From: Anagrus nilaparvatae
Lineage: Eukaryota > Arthropoda > Insecta > Hymenoptera > Mymaridae
Direction of reading: 5' to 3'
NCBI GenBank assembly: GCA_022575985.1
Contig: JAKSXM010000266.1
Location: 434,001 to 498,000, forward strand
DNA length: 64,000 nucleotides
Each line of letters opens with the position of its first letter. Positions within the stretch are counted from its first letter, which is position 1. Under the pieces are notes generated by a model. That model did not search any database. It saw nothing but the letters and a program-made list of their open reading frames with translations, and was not told the origin of the DNA. Positions 35,201 to 44,893 of this stretch are shown here, one piece after another. Position numbers and translations under genes: made by a program.

Positions 35201-36075
35201 GTCAATTTAATATTATATACACTAGCATTCTTATATAATGTATCTAGAGCATTTTTTATTTTGTTTTTTCCACGTGTATTTACTTTTCGTACATCTTTTA
35301 AATTATCACCGACAAATTTTTTATTTATTTTTTTAGTATTCTTATTTTTTAATGAATATTTTGGAAATTGATAATTTTCTTGATAATCATTATTTATTGC
35401 ATGAAAACAATCATAAAAAGCTGGAATCATATCAAGTACTACATCTTTACCTGTAGATGAATGAATATTTAAATAATCATTTATTATAATTTCATTTCTT
35501 TGATTAAATACTATTTCTGCAGGTCTTTTATTATATAAGAAAGGAAAGAATTCAATTTTTTTATTTAAAAACATTTTTTTAACGTGACTACGCATTTTAG
35601 TTTCATCAAATACTATATTACAAGGACAAACACCTAAATGTATACTGACAGCAAAACATATTGCAAATAATCCACAATTATAAGACATTTGCTGAATCTG
35701 CACTTTCTCATAATGCACTGGAAACTCTAACATATGAGGAAACATTAAATATATATATTTTTTATGATCAGTATTTAATTCTCCACCCAAACTATCATAT
35801 ACTCTTATACATAATTTATCAAACCAAATACATATCCAATGACCTGCATTAATATTACCACTAAATAAAATCTGAACAACATTAGTATTAACATTTACAG
35901 GTTGAATATTAAATAAAGACTGAAAAAATATTGTATCTTGCATATTTAATGTAGGAATAAGTTGCATTAAGATTGACATATGATCATCATTTAACATCCC
36001 TGACGGATCATTACCAGATCTATTCAAAATATCCCACACATTTCTCTCACGAACTGATGTCAATTTATAAACCAT
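32212..36075 (-). CDS. Helitron Rep part with N-terminal Ulp1-like protease
   Basis: This 1287-codon open frame overlaps the helicase frame by 85 nt. Residues about 1-185 look like a C48/Ulp1 cysteine protease: GHWICIW (His79), VYDSLGG (Asp94), QQMSYNCGLF (Gln128, Cys134) give the expected His-Asp-Gln-Cys order. The middle is Lys/Asn-rich, then has a CXXC (SYCGAKH) and a Helitron-like N domain (YPLMFPNGDTGWH, RLGYIRKNQSNLR). The Rep nuclease shows RGLPHIHLLIYL (HUH motif, about residue 980) and KYLFKYIMKGS (two-tyrosine motif, about 1120). The HUH and Tyr residues cleave and join single-stranded DNA. The frame ends 57 nt after a slippery heptamer; a -1 shift there joins it to the helicase, giving about 1911 residues. 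Confidence 0.9.
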   Translation of the reverse strand: MVYKLTSVRERNVWDILNRSGNDPSGMLNDDHMSILMQLIPTLNMQDTIFFQSLFNIQPVNVNTNVVQILFSGNINAGHWICIWFDKLCIRVYDSLGGELNTDHKKYIYLMFPHMLEFPVHYEKVQIQQMSYNCGLFAICFAVSIHLGVCPCNIVFDETKMRSHVKKMFLNKKIEFFPFLYNKRPAEIVFNQRNEIIINDYLNIHSSTGKDVVLDMIPAFYDCFHAINNDYQENYQFPKYSLKNKNTKKINKKFVGDNLKDVRKVNTRGKNKIKNALDTLYKNASVYNIKLTTTMKNNELSNVINRKQNYSYILNIPNNKLNEKLHLDLTYDNFENHLNFKEIEAKLFVLNNESYKYFVDDFFIGFNDIHDSDNTFSNFLIKKKANIIKKKLYSSNYFLQASTSKEIPQNTVTHDIDKIKKYKKKKLQKISDKKLKQKKSYIERNDKNKELKKITTNLENICVNNEELLCQINNYENLLNSYQIIEEINSKESIYNYISLSSIQHKAYISDIIFKEDEIIPHFLGEMNVLCSYCGAKHFISEFNQLKMFSACCHNGKVLLPVTSQYPDSLLKMLDNDNEESAFYRNNLREYNNAFAFASFGVKFDKIKGKGPVVFRICGQVYHNVYSLHSNENEVSKFGQLYIIDNELSKKLRCNQNDRFELSSDVIEFIDNILNQINPYYKAFKMMKDLEAKESRKRLRLGVNSTDIKLFLTRNPTNVLNDSNIVKACNEVAAVYIVDDDDNILPNDVCIYSKNNKPVSLSPVNENIDPMVYPLMFPNGDTGWHINMFSTNSNHIRPITTLQYYSYLFQIRGNFNPCLNLKKLTQQFVVDAFTKLEKCRLGYIRKNQSNLRTELYQGLMDYLHNKCDGDRQKIGKMVILPSSFNTGPRAMKEKMLDALAMMQYYGKPDLFITMTSNPNWDEIQNNLRPNETAMDRPDLVAKVFHEKVKFLKIEIIDNQLFGCVVAYVYVIEFQKRGLPHIHLLIYLIDAHKIRNAIQVNGIISAEIPDKELYPKLYQLVKQHMIHGPCNEQNKNSPCMENNKCIKNFPKEFCEETNYNDNNGYPIYRRRFNGRQIICSSKSKNPKIADNRYVVPYNPYLLLKFQCHINVEICCTIKSIKYLFKYIMKGSDKTMIGLSNTTSFVNNDNLIQNENQDKNDIAYDEINQYLSTRYLCPPEAMYRLYEYKLNEMSHCVYRLAVHLENEQQVYFNEESLVNLNTSKFETTLTAWFTLNQHDVNARKYLYTEIPHHYVFHKNSRQWNSRKKLKKESFQECILLIQRILNDTI
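32269..32275 (-). promoter_or_regulatory. Candidate -1 ribosomal frameshift site A AAA AAG
   Basis: In the Rep frame the codons read TTA AAA AAG, so A AAA AAG sits in exactly the register needed for tandem -1 slippage. After slipping, the next codon is GGA, which begins the conserved GIIPRMYF of the helicase frame. The alternative is a simple one-base indel in an A run. Confidence 0.5.
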
Positions 36076-36888
36076 GATTTATTTTAACAATAATAATAAT
36101 ATAAATATATTAATATAAATAATATTTAATAACAGATAAAATGATTATTTTATTTAAATATATACAAGTTCAATGAATAAGGATTTGATTAAAATATTTA
36201 TAATATTTAGTAAAAAATTAATTATTTTGATATAATCTATGTTATCAATAAAAAACTTACCTATATATACTTGTATAAAAATATTTCTTAAATAATTGAT
36301 AAATAAAGAAAATTACAACTTTTGTTATTATTGTTTTGTATATAAACGTTATAAAGACATAACATCATAGATAGATTTTCATTACTTATCTGTTAGTATA
36401 AAATAATTAGACAAATAGTTATTATTTAATTTAAAAAAAAATTAGATTTATCTAAATAGTAATATATTAAATATACAATAAATTCTCAATAATATAATTA
36501 AATAAAAATATTACAAACATTGATAGTGTTTCAAAATGATAATATCACTTTCAAATAATGATAAGATATTAAAACTAATAAATGCAATATTGCCAAATGT
36601 TTATAAATAAAAATATATATACTTCTAATAAGATAATTCAGTCGACATCTATCATAACAGAATACGTACGAAATGAAAATGAAGACTATAAGAAATTAGT
36701 TTTCTCTAAATTTAGAGAAATTTAGGATAAAAAATAAATATTTAATCATTATACATTTTATAAATCGCTGAACAAGAATTTTCAATAATTTTCAATCAAT
36801 AATTAATATATAACCATTAAATAAACAAAAATTATCCCTAAAGAAAGTCTCTTTGCAATATCGCAATTTACGTTTTCACTCCTTTGAA
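36076..36888. other. AT-rich sequence upstream of the Helitron Rep gene
   Basis: This probably holds the Rep promoter and the 5' end of the Helitron, but neither is recognisable. No gene was seen. Confidence 0.4.
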
Positions 36889-37956
36889 CTCTAACAAAAA
36901 TAACCACATAGTGGTTATTGAATTCAGGTAGCCGGACTCCCTGTTTTAGAGAGTTAACTCTCTGATATAGGGAGTTAACTCCCTGATTTAGAGAGTCCGA
37001 CTCACTGAATAAAATAAATTAAAAACATGAAAAAAGAAACTTTCCACATTACCTGGGGGTATTCGAGGTTGAGAAAAACGTTTTTATTAAAGAAAATTTT
37101 CATTTTTTTACCCCAGCGTATTTTCCCATTTTCCAAGATGACAAATCGTAAAATATATAAAAAAAAATTTCTACATTACAGGGGGTTTTCAGGTTGAGAA
37201 AAACGTTTTTATGAATGAAAAGTTTCTTTTCTTCACTCCTGAATATTTTCCGATTTTCCAAAATGGCGGAACTAAAAACTGAAAAAAAGGAACTTTCTAC
37301 GTTACCTGGGTGTTTTCGAGGTTGAGAAAAACGAATTTAAAAATGAAAATTTTCTTTTTTTCACTTTTGAATATTTTCCGATTTTCCAAGATGGCGGATC
37401 AAAAAACTGAAAAAAGGAACTTTGTACATTACCTGAGAGTTTTAGAGGTTGAGAAAAACGAATATATAAAAGAAAATTTTCATTTTTTCAATCGTGAATA
37501 TTTTCCGATTTTCCAAGATGGCGGTTCAAAAAACTGAAAAAAGGATGTTTCTACATTACTTGGGGGTTTTCGAGCCTTTTCGATCCGCTATCTTGGAAAA
37601 TCGAAAAATATTCAGGAGTGTGAAGAAAAGAAAATTTTCATTCATGAAAACGTTTTTCTCAACCTGGAAAACCCCCGTGTAATGTAGAAAGTTTTTTTTA
37701 TATATTTTACGATCTGCCATCTTGGAAATTGGAAAAATATGCTGGGGTAAAAAAATGAAAATTTTCTTTAATATTAAACGTTTTTCTCAACCTCGAAAAC
37801 CCACAGGTAATGTGGAAAGTTTGTTTTTTCATGTTTTTAATTTATTTTATTCAGGGAGTCGGACTCTTTAAATCAAGGACTTAACTCCCTAAATCAGAGA
37901 GTTAACTCTTTAAAACAGGGAGTCCGAGTCGAACGAGGTGGGTATTTTTGTTAGAG
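36889..37956. mobile_element. Foldback element with repeated arms, ~1.07 kb
   Basis: The ends are ctctaacaaaaataacc and its inverse ggtatttttgttagag. Next inward are repeats of ggagtccgactc- and agagttaactct-type palindromes on both sides. Then come about 110-bp units containing ttttccaagatggcgg and aggttgagaaaaacg. Four such units face one way on the left and two face the other way on the right, so the whole can fold. Small frames inside come from the repeats and are not genes. Confidence 0.8.
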
Positions 37957-38396
37957 AAACACCAGAATATGTACTTAGAGGTTTTTTTTATCGATGATCG
38001 AAAATTTGAGGAAGTTTTCTTTAATAATAAATATCGCAACATTAATTTAATAAAAAAGAAGATTATAAATTATTTAAATATAAATTAAAATTATCCAAAT
38101 CAGGGAATTAACTATCTGTTTTAGGTGGTTAACTCACTAATATAATAAATGGAAATTTTTGTTAAATTTGATTTTATGGAATACATTATGAAAACCTTGT
38201 GTTTAATGGGATTTAGATAGATAAGAGAAATAATATTATATTAGAAAAAATATTCAAGAACATATATTTTAATTTATTATCATAGGAACATTATGATATT
38301 ACCTTTAAATTCATATAGAAAAGTATACATAATTTAAATTTTAAAAATTTATTTAGATGAATTTTTCATTTGATAAATGTTTATATAAAGTAAACG
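37957..38396. other. AT-rich spacer
   Basis: Nothing is supported except further agttaactc-type repeat fragments (38105-38150) that spill over from the foldback. Confidence 0.4.
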
Positions 38397-38990
38397 ATGG
38401 GAATTACTTCAAGTAAGTTATAAAAAAAATATAATATAAAAAATTATTATATATTATATTAAAAAATTTTTAAACAATTAAATAGGTAAAGAAAAAATTA
38501 AAGATGTTAATTCAACAGAAAATGCAGATAAAAATAAAAATTTAGCAGAAAAAAATTCAGACAATAATAATTCAATTATCGAATCAGAGAAATATAATAT
38601 TATAAAAATGAAAATGGAAGAAATGAGAGAATCAGCAATAATTCAATATAAACATTCAAGTAATTGTCATATAAATTACAATAATTTAATACTAAATAAT
38701 GCATTCTCTCAAGAAAATAATTGCATTTGTGAAAATAATATAATACAAAATTATAAGATAAATCCTAAAATATGTATGAATAAAGATAATTATTGTGAAG
38801 TATGTATAAATTATAAAAGTAATAATAGAAATATAAACATATGTAGATATTATAATATATTATAAATTATTTATAGACAAATCAGATGTGTTATAATTGC
38901 CAAAACAAAGAGGCTCATTATCGTCCAACAAGAAGAGGAATTAGAGGAGGACAAAAAAGAAGACTATATATGACACCGTATACACGTTAA
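38397..38990 (+). CDS. Three-exon gene for a small Asn/Lys-rich protein with a possible myristoylation signal
   Basis: The exons are 38397-38412, 38486-38799 and 38877-38990 (444 nt, 147 residues). Introns are 73 and 77 bp, with gtaagt/atag and gtatgt/atag borders, and all phases agree. The start ATG is followed by GG (aaacgATGG). The protein begins MGITSS, which fits the N-myristoylation pattern Gly2 with Ser6. The middle is Asn-rich with scattered Cys and ends KDNYCE. The last exon adds MCYNCQNKEAHYRP, then RRGIRGGQKRRLY and TPYTR, a basic tail with a CX2C pair. I do not recognise the family. If the second intron is retained the frame stops at 38864. It lies between the foldback and the Helitron-side genes. 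Confidence 0.55.
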
Positions 38991-39374
38991 ATTTTAAAAG
39001 AATTTGTAAATATAATTATTCAATTGATTAATAATGTATTAAATTATTCATAAGAATAAATAAAATAAAAGTATTATATATAAATATTTGCAAATTAATT
39101 TAAAATTAATGTACCATATAAAATTTGAAATAAAATTTTATAAAATTTATTCCAAATAATTAAAAAATAAATATTCATTAAAATTATTCTATTTACATTT
39201 ATACGTATTAAAAAATATTAAATCATGGATTCGGAGAGAATAAAGAAAAAATATTTGTAAAAATAACTTTTTATTAGTAAAATATAATAAATTTATAGAT
39301 ATATAAGATGTCTTTGAATTAATTATAATCTTATCTGCTAAATTTAATTATAATTTTTACTTAATCAATATTAA

Positions 39375-40257
39375 TCAAATAGTTAGTCTTGACAAATTAT
39401 TTATGGCTATATCTTGACGTTTTTGAATTAAATAATATTTATTAATTATATGATTAGCAAGATTATCTAAAACTAATATGAAAAAATAAATTAGATATTT
39501 AATATATTAAATTTCTAATAATTATTTAATATAGATGTATAAATAATTTGATGAAAATATGTACCTTTAAAATTTAAATTACATTCTATCTTGATTACTG
39601 AATCATTAATACCACTTAAGACAATGTATGAATCTGAATTATTTTCAATAATATAGAATCTAATATTCAGATAAATATTTAATAACACCGGTTTAAATAT
39701 AAATTAAAAAAAAAAATATATATTATTTGACTGAAAATAAAAATGAAAATTTATTAGAAATAAATATAAGTGGATTAAATTAAAGATAAGATATTAAATA
39801 AAAGACGAACCTTTAAGCTTTTGAGAAAATATGGTATTACTTCATCCATAATAATAATATTAATATAATTATCACAAGCATCGAGAACAGTTATTATTCG
39901 ATATACACCCTTACAATGTGAATTATTGCCATTAAAATCTAATTCTTCATAACTATAAATTGGAGATACTCTAAGGATAGTAAATCTGTAAACAGATTCT
40001 CTAGAATTTACAGATGAATCATTTAATAATGAAATTTGAAATTCTTCATGACATAACTTGTCATGATAAATAGAATTTAAAAGGTTAGGAGACAAATTGT
40101 GTTTAAATAAACTAGAACTTCTTCTGCCTATAGAAAGATTTTATATGAATTAAAATATAGTTATAAAAGATGATATACGTATTATATTTTACTTACTTAA
40201 AATAGATTTCTTGTTTTTTATATTATTAACTTTTTTATTTAAATTATTGTTTTTCAT
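39375..40257 (-). CDS. Minus-strand four-exon gene, unknown product, one junction out of phase
   Basis: The exons (minus) are 40257-40197, 40127-39811, 39659-39565 and 39472-39375. Exon 1 to 2 uses gtaagt/atag and keeps the frame. Exon 3 to 4 also keeps the frame and ends at TGA. Exon 2 to 3 is out of phase in my reading: an alternative acceptor near 39731 hits a stop in an 11-bp A/T run, so either that run is mis-sized or the gene is decayed. The protein starts with a basic Asn/Lys segment. Its core has YRFTILRVSPIYSYEELDF, then GVYRIITVLDACDNYINIII, then YIIENNSDSYIVLSG, a beta-rich pattern that could be an OB fold. That resemblance is weak. Confidence 0.45.
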
Positions 40258-40724
40258 TATTGTAATTATATATATTTATTTAAGCTGTAATGTAAAAATA
40301 ATTGAAATGAAAATATAGAGGGAAAAAAAGGGAAAAATAAGATATTTAAAAACATGATTCAAGTGATATCAGGTTATAATACAGTATTTAATTTATTATA
40401 TGAGACAAAAAGAAAAAAAAAAATAATGACTAAAGTTAGTTATAATTTAAACTACATTCTATACTAACTCTTACGTGCCACCTAACGGGAATCTGCAAAC
40501 TTATATCCTTGCAAGAAGAGAAAAATGAAAGCATGCATTCTTGTTGTTTTTTTTCAGTGATATTTTCATTAAAAATATGGTTTTTGAAAAGAAATAAAAT
40601 AATAATACGTTTACTAAAAATAGGTATATATAATTTTGTGCAATCAAAAAAATTGTTATAAATAAAAAATAAAATAACTGATAAAAAGTAAATACTTTAA
40701 ATATTAGAAATTAAAGAAAAGAAA

Positions 40725-41170
40725 ATCAAGAAAACAACAATGATGTACCTACAACTATTAGTTTTGGAAAAATTAAAGTAAAAACAGATAAATTAAGTTT
40801 GTGTTAAATGGATAATAATTAAATAATCTAAGAAATAAAAAATGTTTGAAAGTTTTGATCAGCTGTGTATAACCTCATAATAGCAATCATGATGAACCTT
40901 ATAAAAATTATCAAGAAATACAAAAAAGTAATATATACCATAAATCATCTTGTATTATCTCTCCAAAAACTACAATATCTCAAAAAGTAATCCTTAAAGG
41001 ATAGAACAGAGGATAGAACAAACAACTTAAAGGATTGATTTCACTCTAACAGTACAAATATATTACCTCGGAGTACTCCCAATTCAGAAAATCAATAATA
41101 CAAACACTAGAAGAAGCAAATTCATTCCATTTATCAAATGATGATTACAATTATATTCACAATAATAATT
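40725..41170 (+). pseudogene. Coding-like remnants, unidentified
   Basis: Three stretches read like protein in separate frames: near 40728-40809 (NNDVPTTISFGKIKVKTDK), near 40873-41005 (YKNYQEIQKSNIYHKSSCI and so on) and near 41050-41170 (STNILPRSTPNSENQ, then after a frame change EEANSFHLSNDDYNYIHNN). They are Asn/Ser-rich like the neighbouring genes. They may be exons of one decayed gene; no family is recognised. Confidence 0.3.
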
Positions 41171-42279
41171 AATAAACATTTATTAATTTTACTTCAAATC
41201 GAGTATACACTGAAAAATTACAGAATCCATGTAATAATTAAGGGAACTAAGTAAATTGTGATCAAAAACTATCGGTATAATATACACCAAGTTTATTAGA
41301 TAATAATCATGGATATCAACAGAAAAATATCACTCACAATACAAAATAATATTACATATAATAACGTGAAAGTGATGCCTGCATATCCTACAAGTTGTTG
41401 CAAATTATTGCATTTATTATTAAAATTTAATTAAAAATGTTCTATATTAGAATATCTATATATTTAATTTTTATATAAAACAATTTAATATTTTTTTATA
41501 TAGTTTACATTAATATAGTTTACAAATTTGGTGTACATGCAAATAATTATTATGAAAAAAATAATAAGTGTATTAAATTAAATGGTAGTTGTAAAAAAAT
41601 TTTTTGATTGTACAAAAAAATGAATCCATACATTAACAAAATTTTATCATGTATATATTTTATTCTAATTAAATGAAAATTTATTTATACTGTAAGATAA
41701 GACTATATATATATAAATTTTGCAGAGAAAAATAATTGTTCAGTGAATAACGTATCAAAATCCATCGATCTAGCATAAGGTTCTATGAATAATAGTTTAT
41801 TTATTTCTTGTTATAAATAAACACAAACTACCTAAATATAATATTGTACCTAGTGAATGTAAGAAAATATATATAAAATAAAAATATTAAATAAAAAATA
41901 CACAATTATGCACAAAAATTGTGTGCAGTTTAAAAATCTTTAAATTACTTTAATGATTCCTTGTACCGTTAGTTAATTATTTTATAATTATGGAAATAAT
42001 GAATATATCTTTAATTCTTAAAAGTTATCAAAATAAATTATTTCAAATATATAGAGATGACAATATTATTATTATATTATTTATTCATACTAATGATTAA
42101 GCTATATATGATATAATTAATTTCATATATATATAATAGTATTTACATAAATTAAAAATGAATATTGAATTAGATTGTATTCATATAAAGTAAGTACAGT
42201 TAATAATAATTTTATAAAAAAATAATTAAAAATTAATAATATTAATAATATAAATAAAAAATTTATGATGAAAAATTTA
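41171..42279. other. AT-rich stretch
   Basis: Mostly A/T with no long frame; nothing else was seen. Confidence 0.4.
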
Positions 42280-43445
42280 AAATGACCGACCGTAAAAATT
42301 AAAAAAATGAACTTTTAACTTTATAAGGGGATTTTTTTGGACAATAAAATTAAATTTGAGGTATAAAGTATTTGATTTTTGAATTCAAAATATTCTACAA
42401 TTTTCCAAGACAGCTGACCATAAAAATTGAGAAAATGAACTTGCAACTTTACAAGAGGATTTTTAGGGCAATAAAATTGAATATAAGATGGTAAATATTT
42501 TATTTTTCAATTCCACATGTTCTCCAATTTTCTAAGAAGACCGATCGTAAAATTTGAAAAAATGAACTTTTGGATTAACTAGGGGATTTTTTAGGGAAAG
42601 AAAAATGAATTTGAAGTGGAAAATACTCGATTTTTCAATTTCAATTATTTTTAGATTTACCAAGATGACAGACCAAAAAAATTGAAAAAATGTACTTTCA
42701 AATTAACAAGAAAGTTTTTTAGAGCAAGAAAAATTAATTAGAGGTGCAAAAAATTCAATTCAACATATTTTCCAATTTTCATATTTTCATATTTTCTGGT
42801 CAGAAAAACTGAAAAAAATAGGTTTTTTAGGTAAAGAAAAATGAATTTAAGAAGGAAAATAATGGATTTTTGGATTAGACTTATTTTTCAAAAAGATGGT
42901 TTATTAGAATAAGAAAATTGTATTTGACGTGGAAAATATTGGACAAGAATTAAGCAGTATAAATCATCTAGGGGAATGTAGTGCAGAATAAAAATAAATA
43001 CCACTACAAAATAGAGGATTTTCAACAAAAATTAAATTTTTGAAAATTAAAAACGTATGATCGAAAAAAAAAATTATACCAGAAATTGGTATATCTATAC
43101 TGATTTTTGAGTAAAAATTTTTATGTAGCAATTTTTTAAAGTAATATCCTTAAGTTTTACAGTGAACCATCTTGGAAAATCGGAAAATATGTAGAATGGA
43201 AAAATCAAAAATTTTGGGCATGAAATTCATTCTCTTGCCATAAAAAAATCGGTTGAGAGTTAAAAATTCATTTTTTCGAGTTCTATGATAGACCATCTTA
43301 GAAAATCGGGAAATATGTGGAATTGAAAAATAAAATATTTGCCATCTCATATTCATTTCTCTTACGCTAAAAAAACCTCTTGTAAAGCTAATAGTTAACT
43401 CTTTCAAGTTTTTCGAGCGGATGGCTTCAATACAAAGTTGTTTCA
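42280..43445. repeat. Foldback-like array of ~120-bp units, related to 36889-37956
   Basis: Units with gaccgaccgtaaaaatt, gaaaaaatgaacttt and gggattttttaggg plus ttttccaaga start near 42283, 42405, 42535 and 42660 in one direction. Inverted units (accatcttggaaaatcgg) occur near 43163 and 43293. The shared ccaagatggc-like motif and the aaaaa...aactttc segment link it to the foldback at 36.9 kb. The minus frame 43150-43458 is a by-product of the repeats. Confidence 0.65.
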
Positions 43446-43597
43446 ATAATACATTCAAATGTCGCCACCATCTGCATAAATAAAAAAATCACATAAGAAT
43501 AATGTATTGTTTATCTAAAATTTGTAAAAATAAGTTTAGGGACAAATCAGAAACAATTTGTGTTTTGTGGGAATATTATAAAAGATATCATAGAAAT

Positions 43598-43754
43598 ATT
43601 GAGAAGTAACGTGACCGATGCGACACCTAGAAAGTCAATGTTAATTTTGTATTGAACTAAAATTGAAGGTTTATTGAAAAACCCTCTAACTTTAGTTCAA
43701 TACAAAATTAACATTGACTTTATAGATGTCGTTTTACTCACGTTACTTCCCAAT
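43598..43754. mobile_element. Near-perfect 157-bp hairpin (tiny MITE)
   Basis: attgagaagtaacgtga at the left and tcacgttacttcccaat at the right begin arms of about 70 bp that pair almost throughout. An example is aagtcaatgttaattttgta against tacaaaattaacattgactt. A loop of about 10 bases (ttattgaaaa) separates them. It lies about 250 bp upstream of the RPA-like gene. Confidence 0.8.
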
Positions 43755-44005
43755 AATAAAATTTAAATACTTGCCTTATATTTTATATATAGAAAAATTA
43801 TATTGAAATTAATTGTGTTAAAAGCCTTATATACATAAAACAAATGTACATATATTTGAATAAATTTTAAAAGTATAATTGGAAAATATCTTTCTTTTAC
43901 CACGTTGTCCGGCAAGAGAGACATAGAAAAAGAATAATTAAAATTTAAAATATTAATTAAAATAAAATAATTTTTTATATAAATAATTAAATTTTTGAAT
44001 AAAAT

Positions 44006-44893
44006 ATGGGAAAAATAATTAAAGATATAAAACAAAAAAATAAAAAAGAAGACAACAAAAAAAAAGGAAAAAATGTTTCATTAAAAAAAGGAACAGCAGC
44101 TAAAAATGGTAAGTTACTTATTATAATAATTAATTAAATTAAATTTTATATTTTGGATTTATTTAAATTTATTAATTACATGATTTTAGTGAAAATGTAC
44201 AAAAAGAAATCCAAAGACCAATTACCATGCGGATCAAAGCAACAGATAAAACAAAATATAAAAATTGAAAAGGAAGATTCTGACTTGGAGGCTGAAGAAT
44301 TTTTAAGAGATATAGGTTCAATGCAGATTAGCAATATGAATAGCATAATTAAAAATGTCACAAGGTAAAATAATTATTTATTATTATTTAAAATAATACA
44401 TTATTAAAGTATTATTTATTATAAATGATTATATGTAGCGCTGTATATAAAATGAAAGTACACAAGAAATCAGAACAAATATATGCCAAAGGCAAATATG
44501 GTGTATTGAAACTTATTGATTCAGATGGATGTGTAAAAAGTTTAACATTGTGGAATAAAGAATATACCAGATTGTATAATAAATTAGAAGTAAGTTTTAA
44601 ATGACTAAAATTACGTTAGATTTTTTTAAGATAAAAGAATTAGAAATATTTAATTTCATTTTCAGGTTAATAAGGTGTATTTCTTTGTTAAATTTATTCT
44701 ACGAACAATTCATCATGATTTTGATAGCGATGAAAAATATTTTGATTTATCAGCAACCAAACATTCAATAGTTATTAAGAGCAACATAGATGACATCGAT
44801 AATCCTAAATTCCCATTAAGTTCAGTAAATGGTTTTTGTATAGTTAAGGTTTTATGTATAGTTAAGCCGAGCATCGCGAGGCCAATCAGCTAG
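44006..44893 (+). CDS. Four-exon gene for an RPA-like OB-fold protein
   Basis: The exons are 44006-44108, 44190-44364, 44439-44589 and 44666-44893 (657 nt, 218 residues). All four join in frame at GT/AG introns of 74-81 bp, two with consensus gtaagt donors. The N-terminal third is Lys-rich. The core resembles a DNA-binding OB fold of replication protein A large subunit: VYKMKVHKKSEQIYA, KYGVLKLIDSDGCVKSLTLW, KLEVNKVYFFVKFILR and then YFDLSATKHSIVI. Such domains bind single-stranded DNA. The last 20 or so residues (after SSVNG) may come from a Helitron-like terminus that supplies the stop. Some Helitrons carry RPA-like genes; it could equally be a captured fragment of host RPA1. Confidence 0.6.
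44866..44893 (+). terminator. Possible Helitron 3' end after the RPA-like gene
   Basis: gccgagcatcgcgaggccaa is a short GC-rich imperfect palindrome followed by tCAGCTAG and T. The final CAGCTAG plus TATTA is the same as the terminus at 4290 read on its own strand. The stem is weak. Confidence 0.35.

Noticed and set aside
35661..35852. Plus-strand ORFs opposite the Helitron frames
   Set aside because: They lie opposite strongly conserved Rep and helicase motifs and have no domain of their own.
37310..37682. ORFs with repeated FSKMA-type peptides
   Set aside because: They are translations of the foldback's 110-bp units and recur in all directions.
44153..44368. Independent 71-residue ORF
   Set aside because: Its first codons are intron sequence; the real coding part begins after the acceptor at 44189 as exon 2 of the RPA-like gene.
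30341..44893. Endogenous polydnavirus or other large DNA virus segment
   Set aside because: Short-intron AT-rich genes suggested it, but the recognisable proteins are Helitron Rep-helicase and RPA-like, and no viral structural, polymerase or typical polydnavirus gene families were seen.
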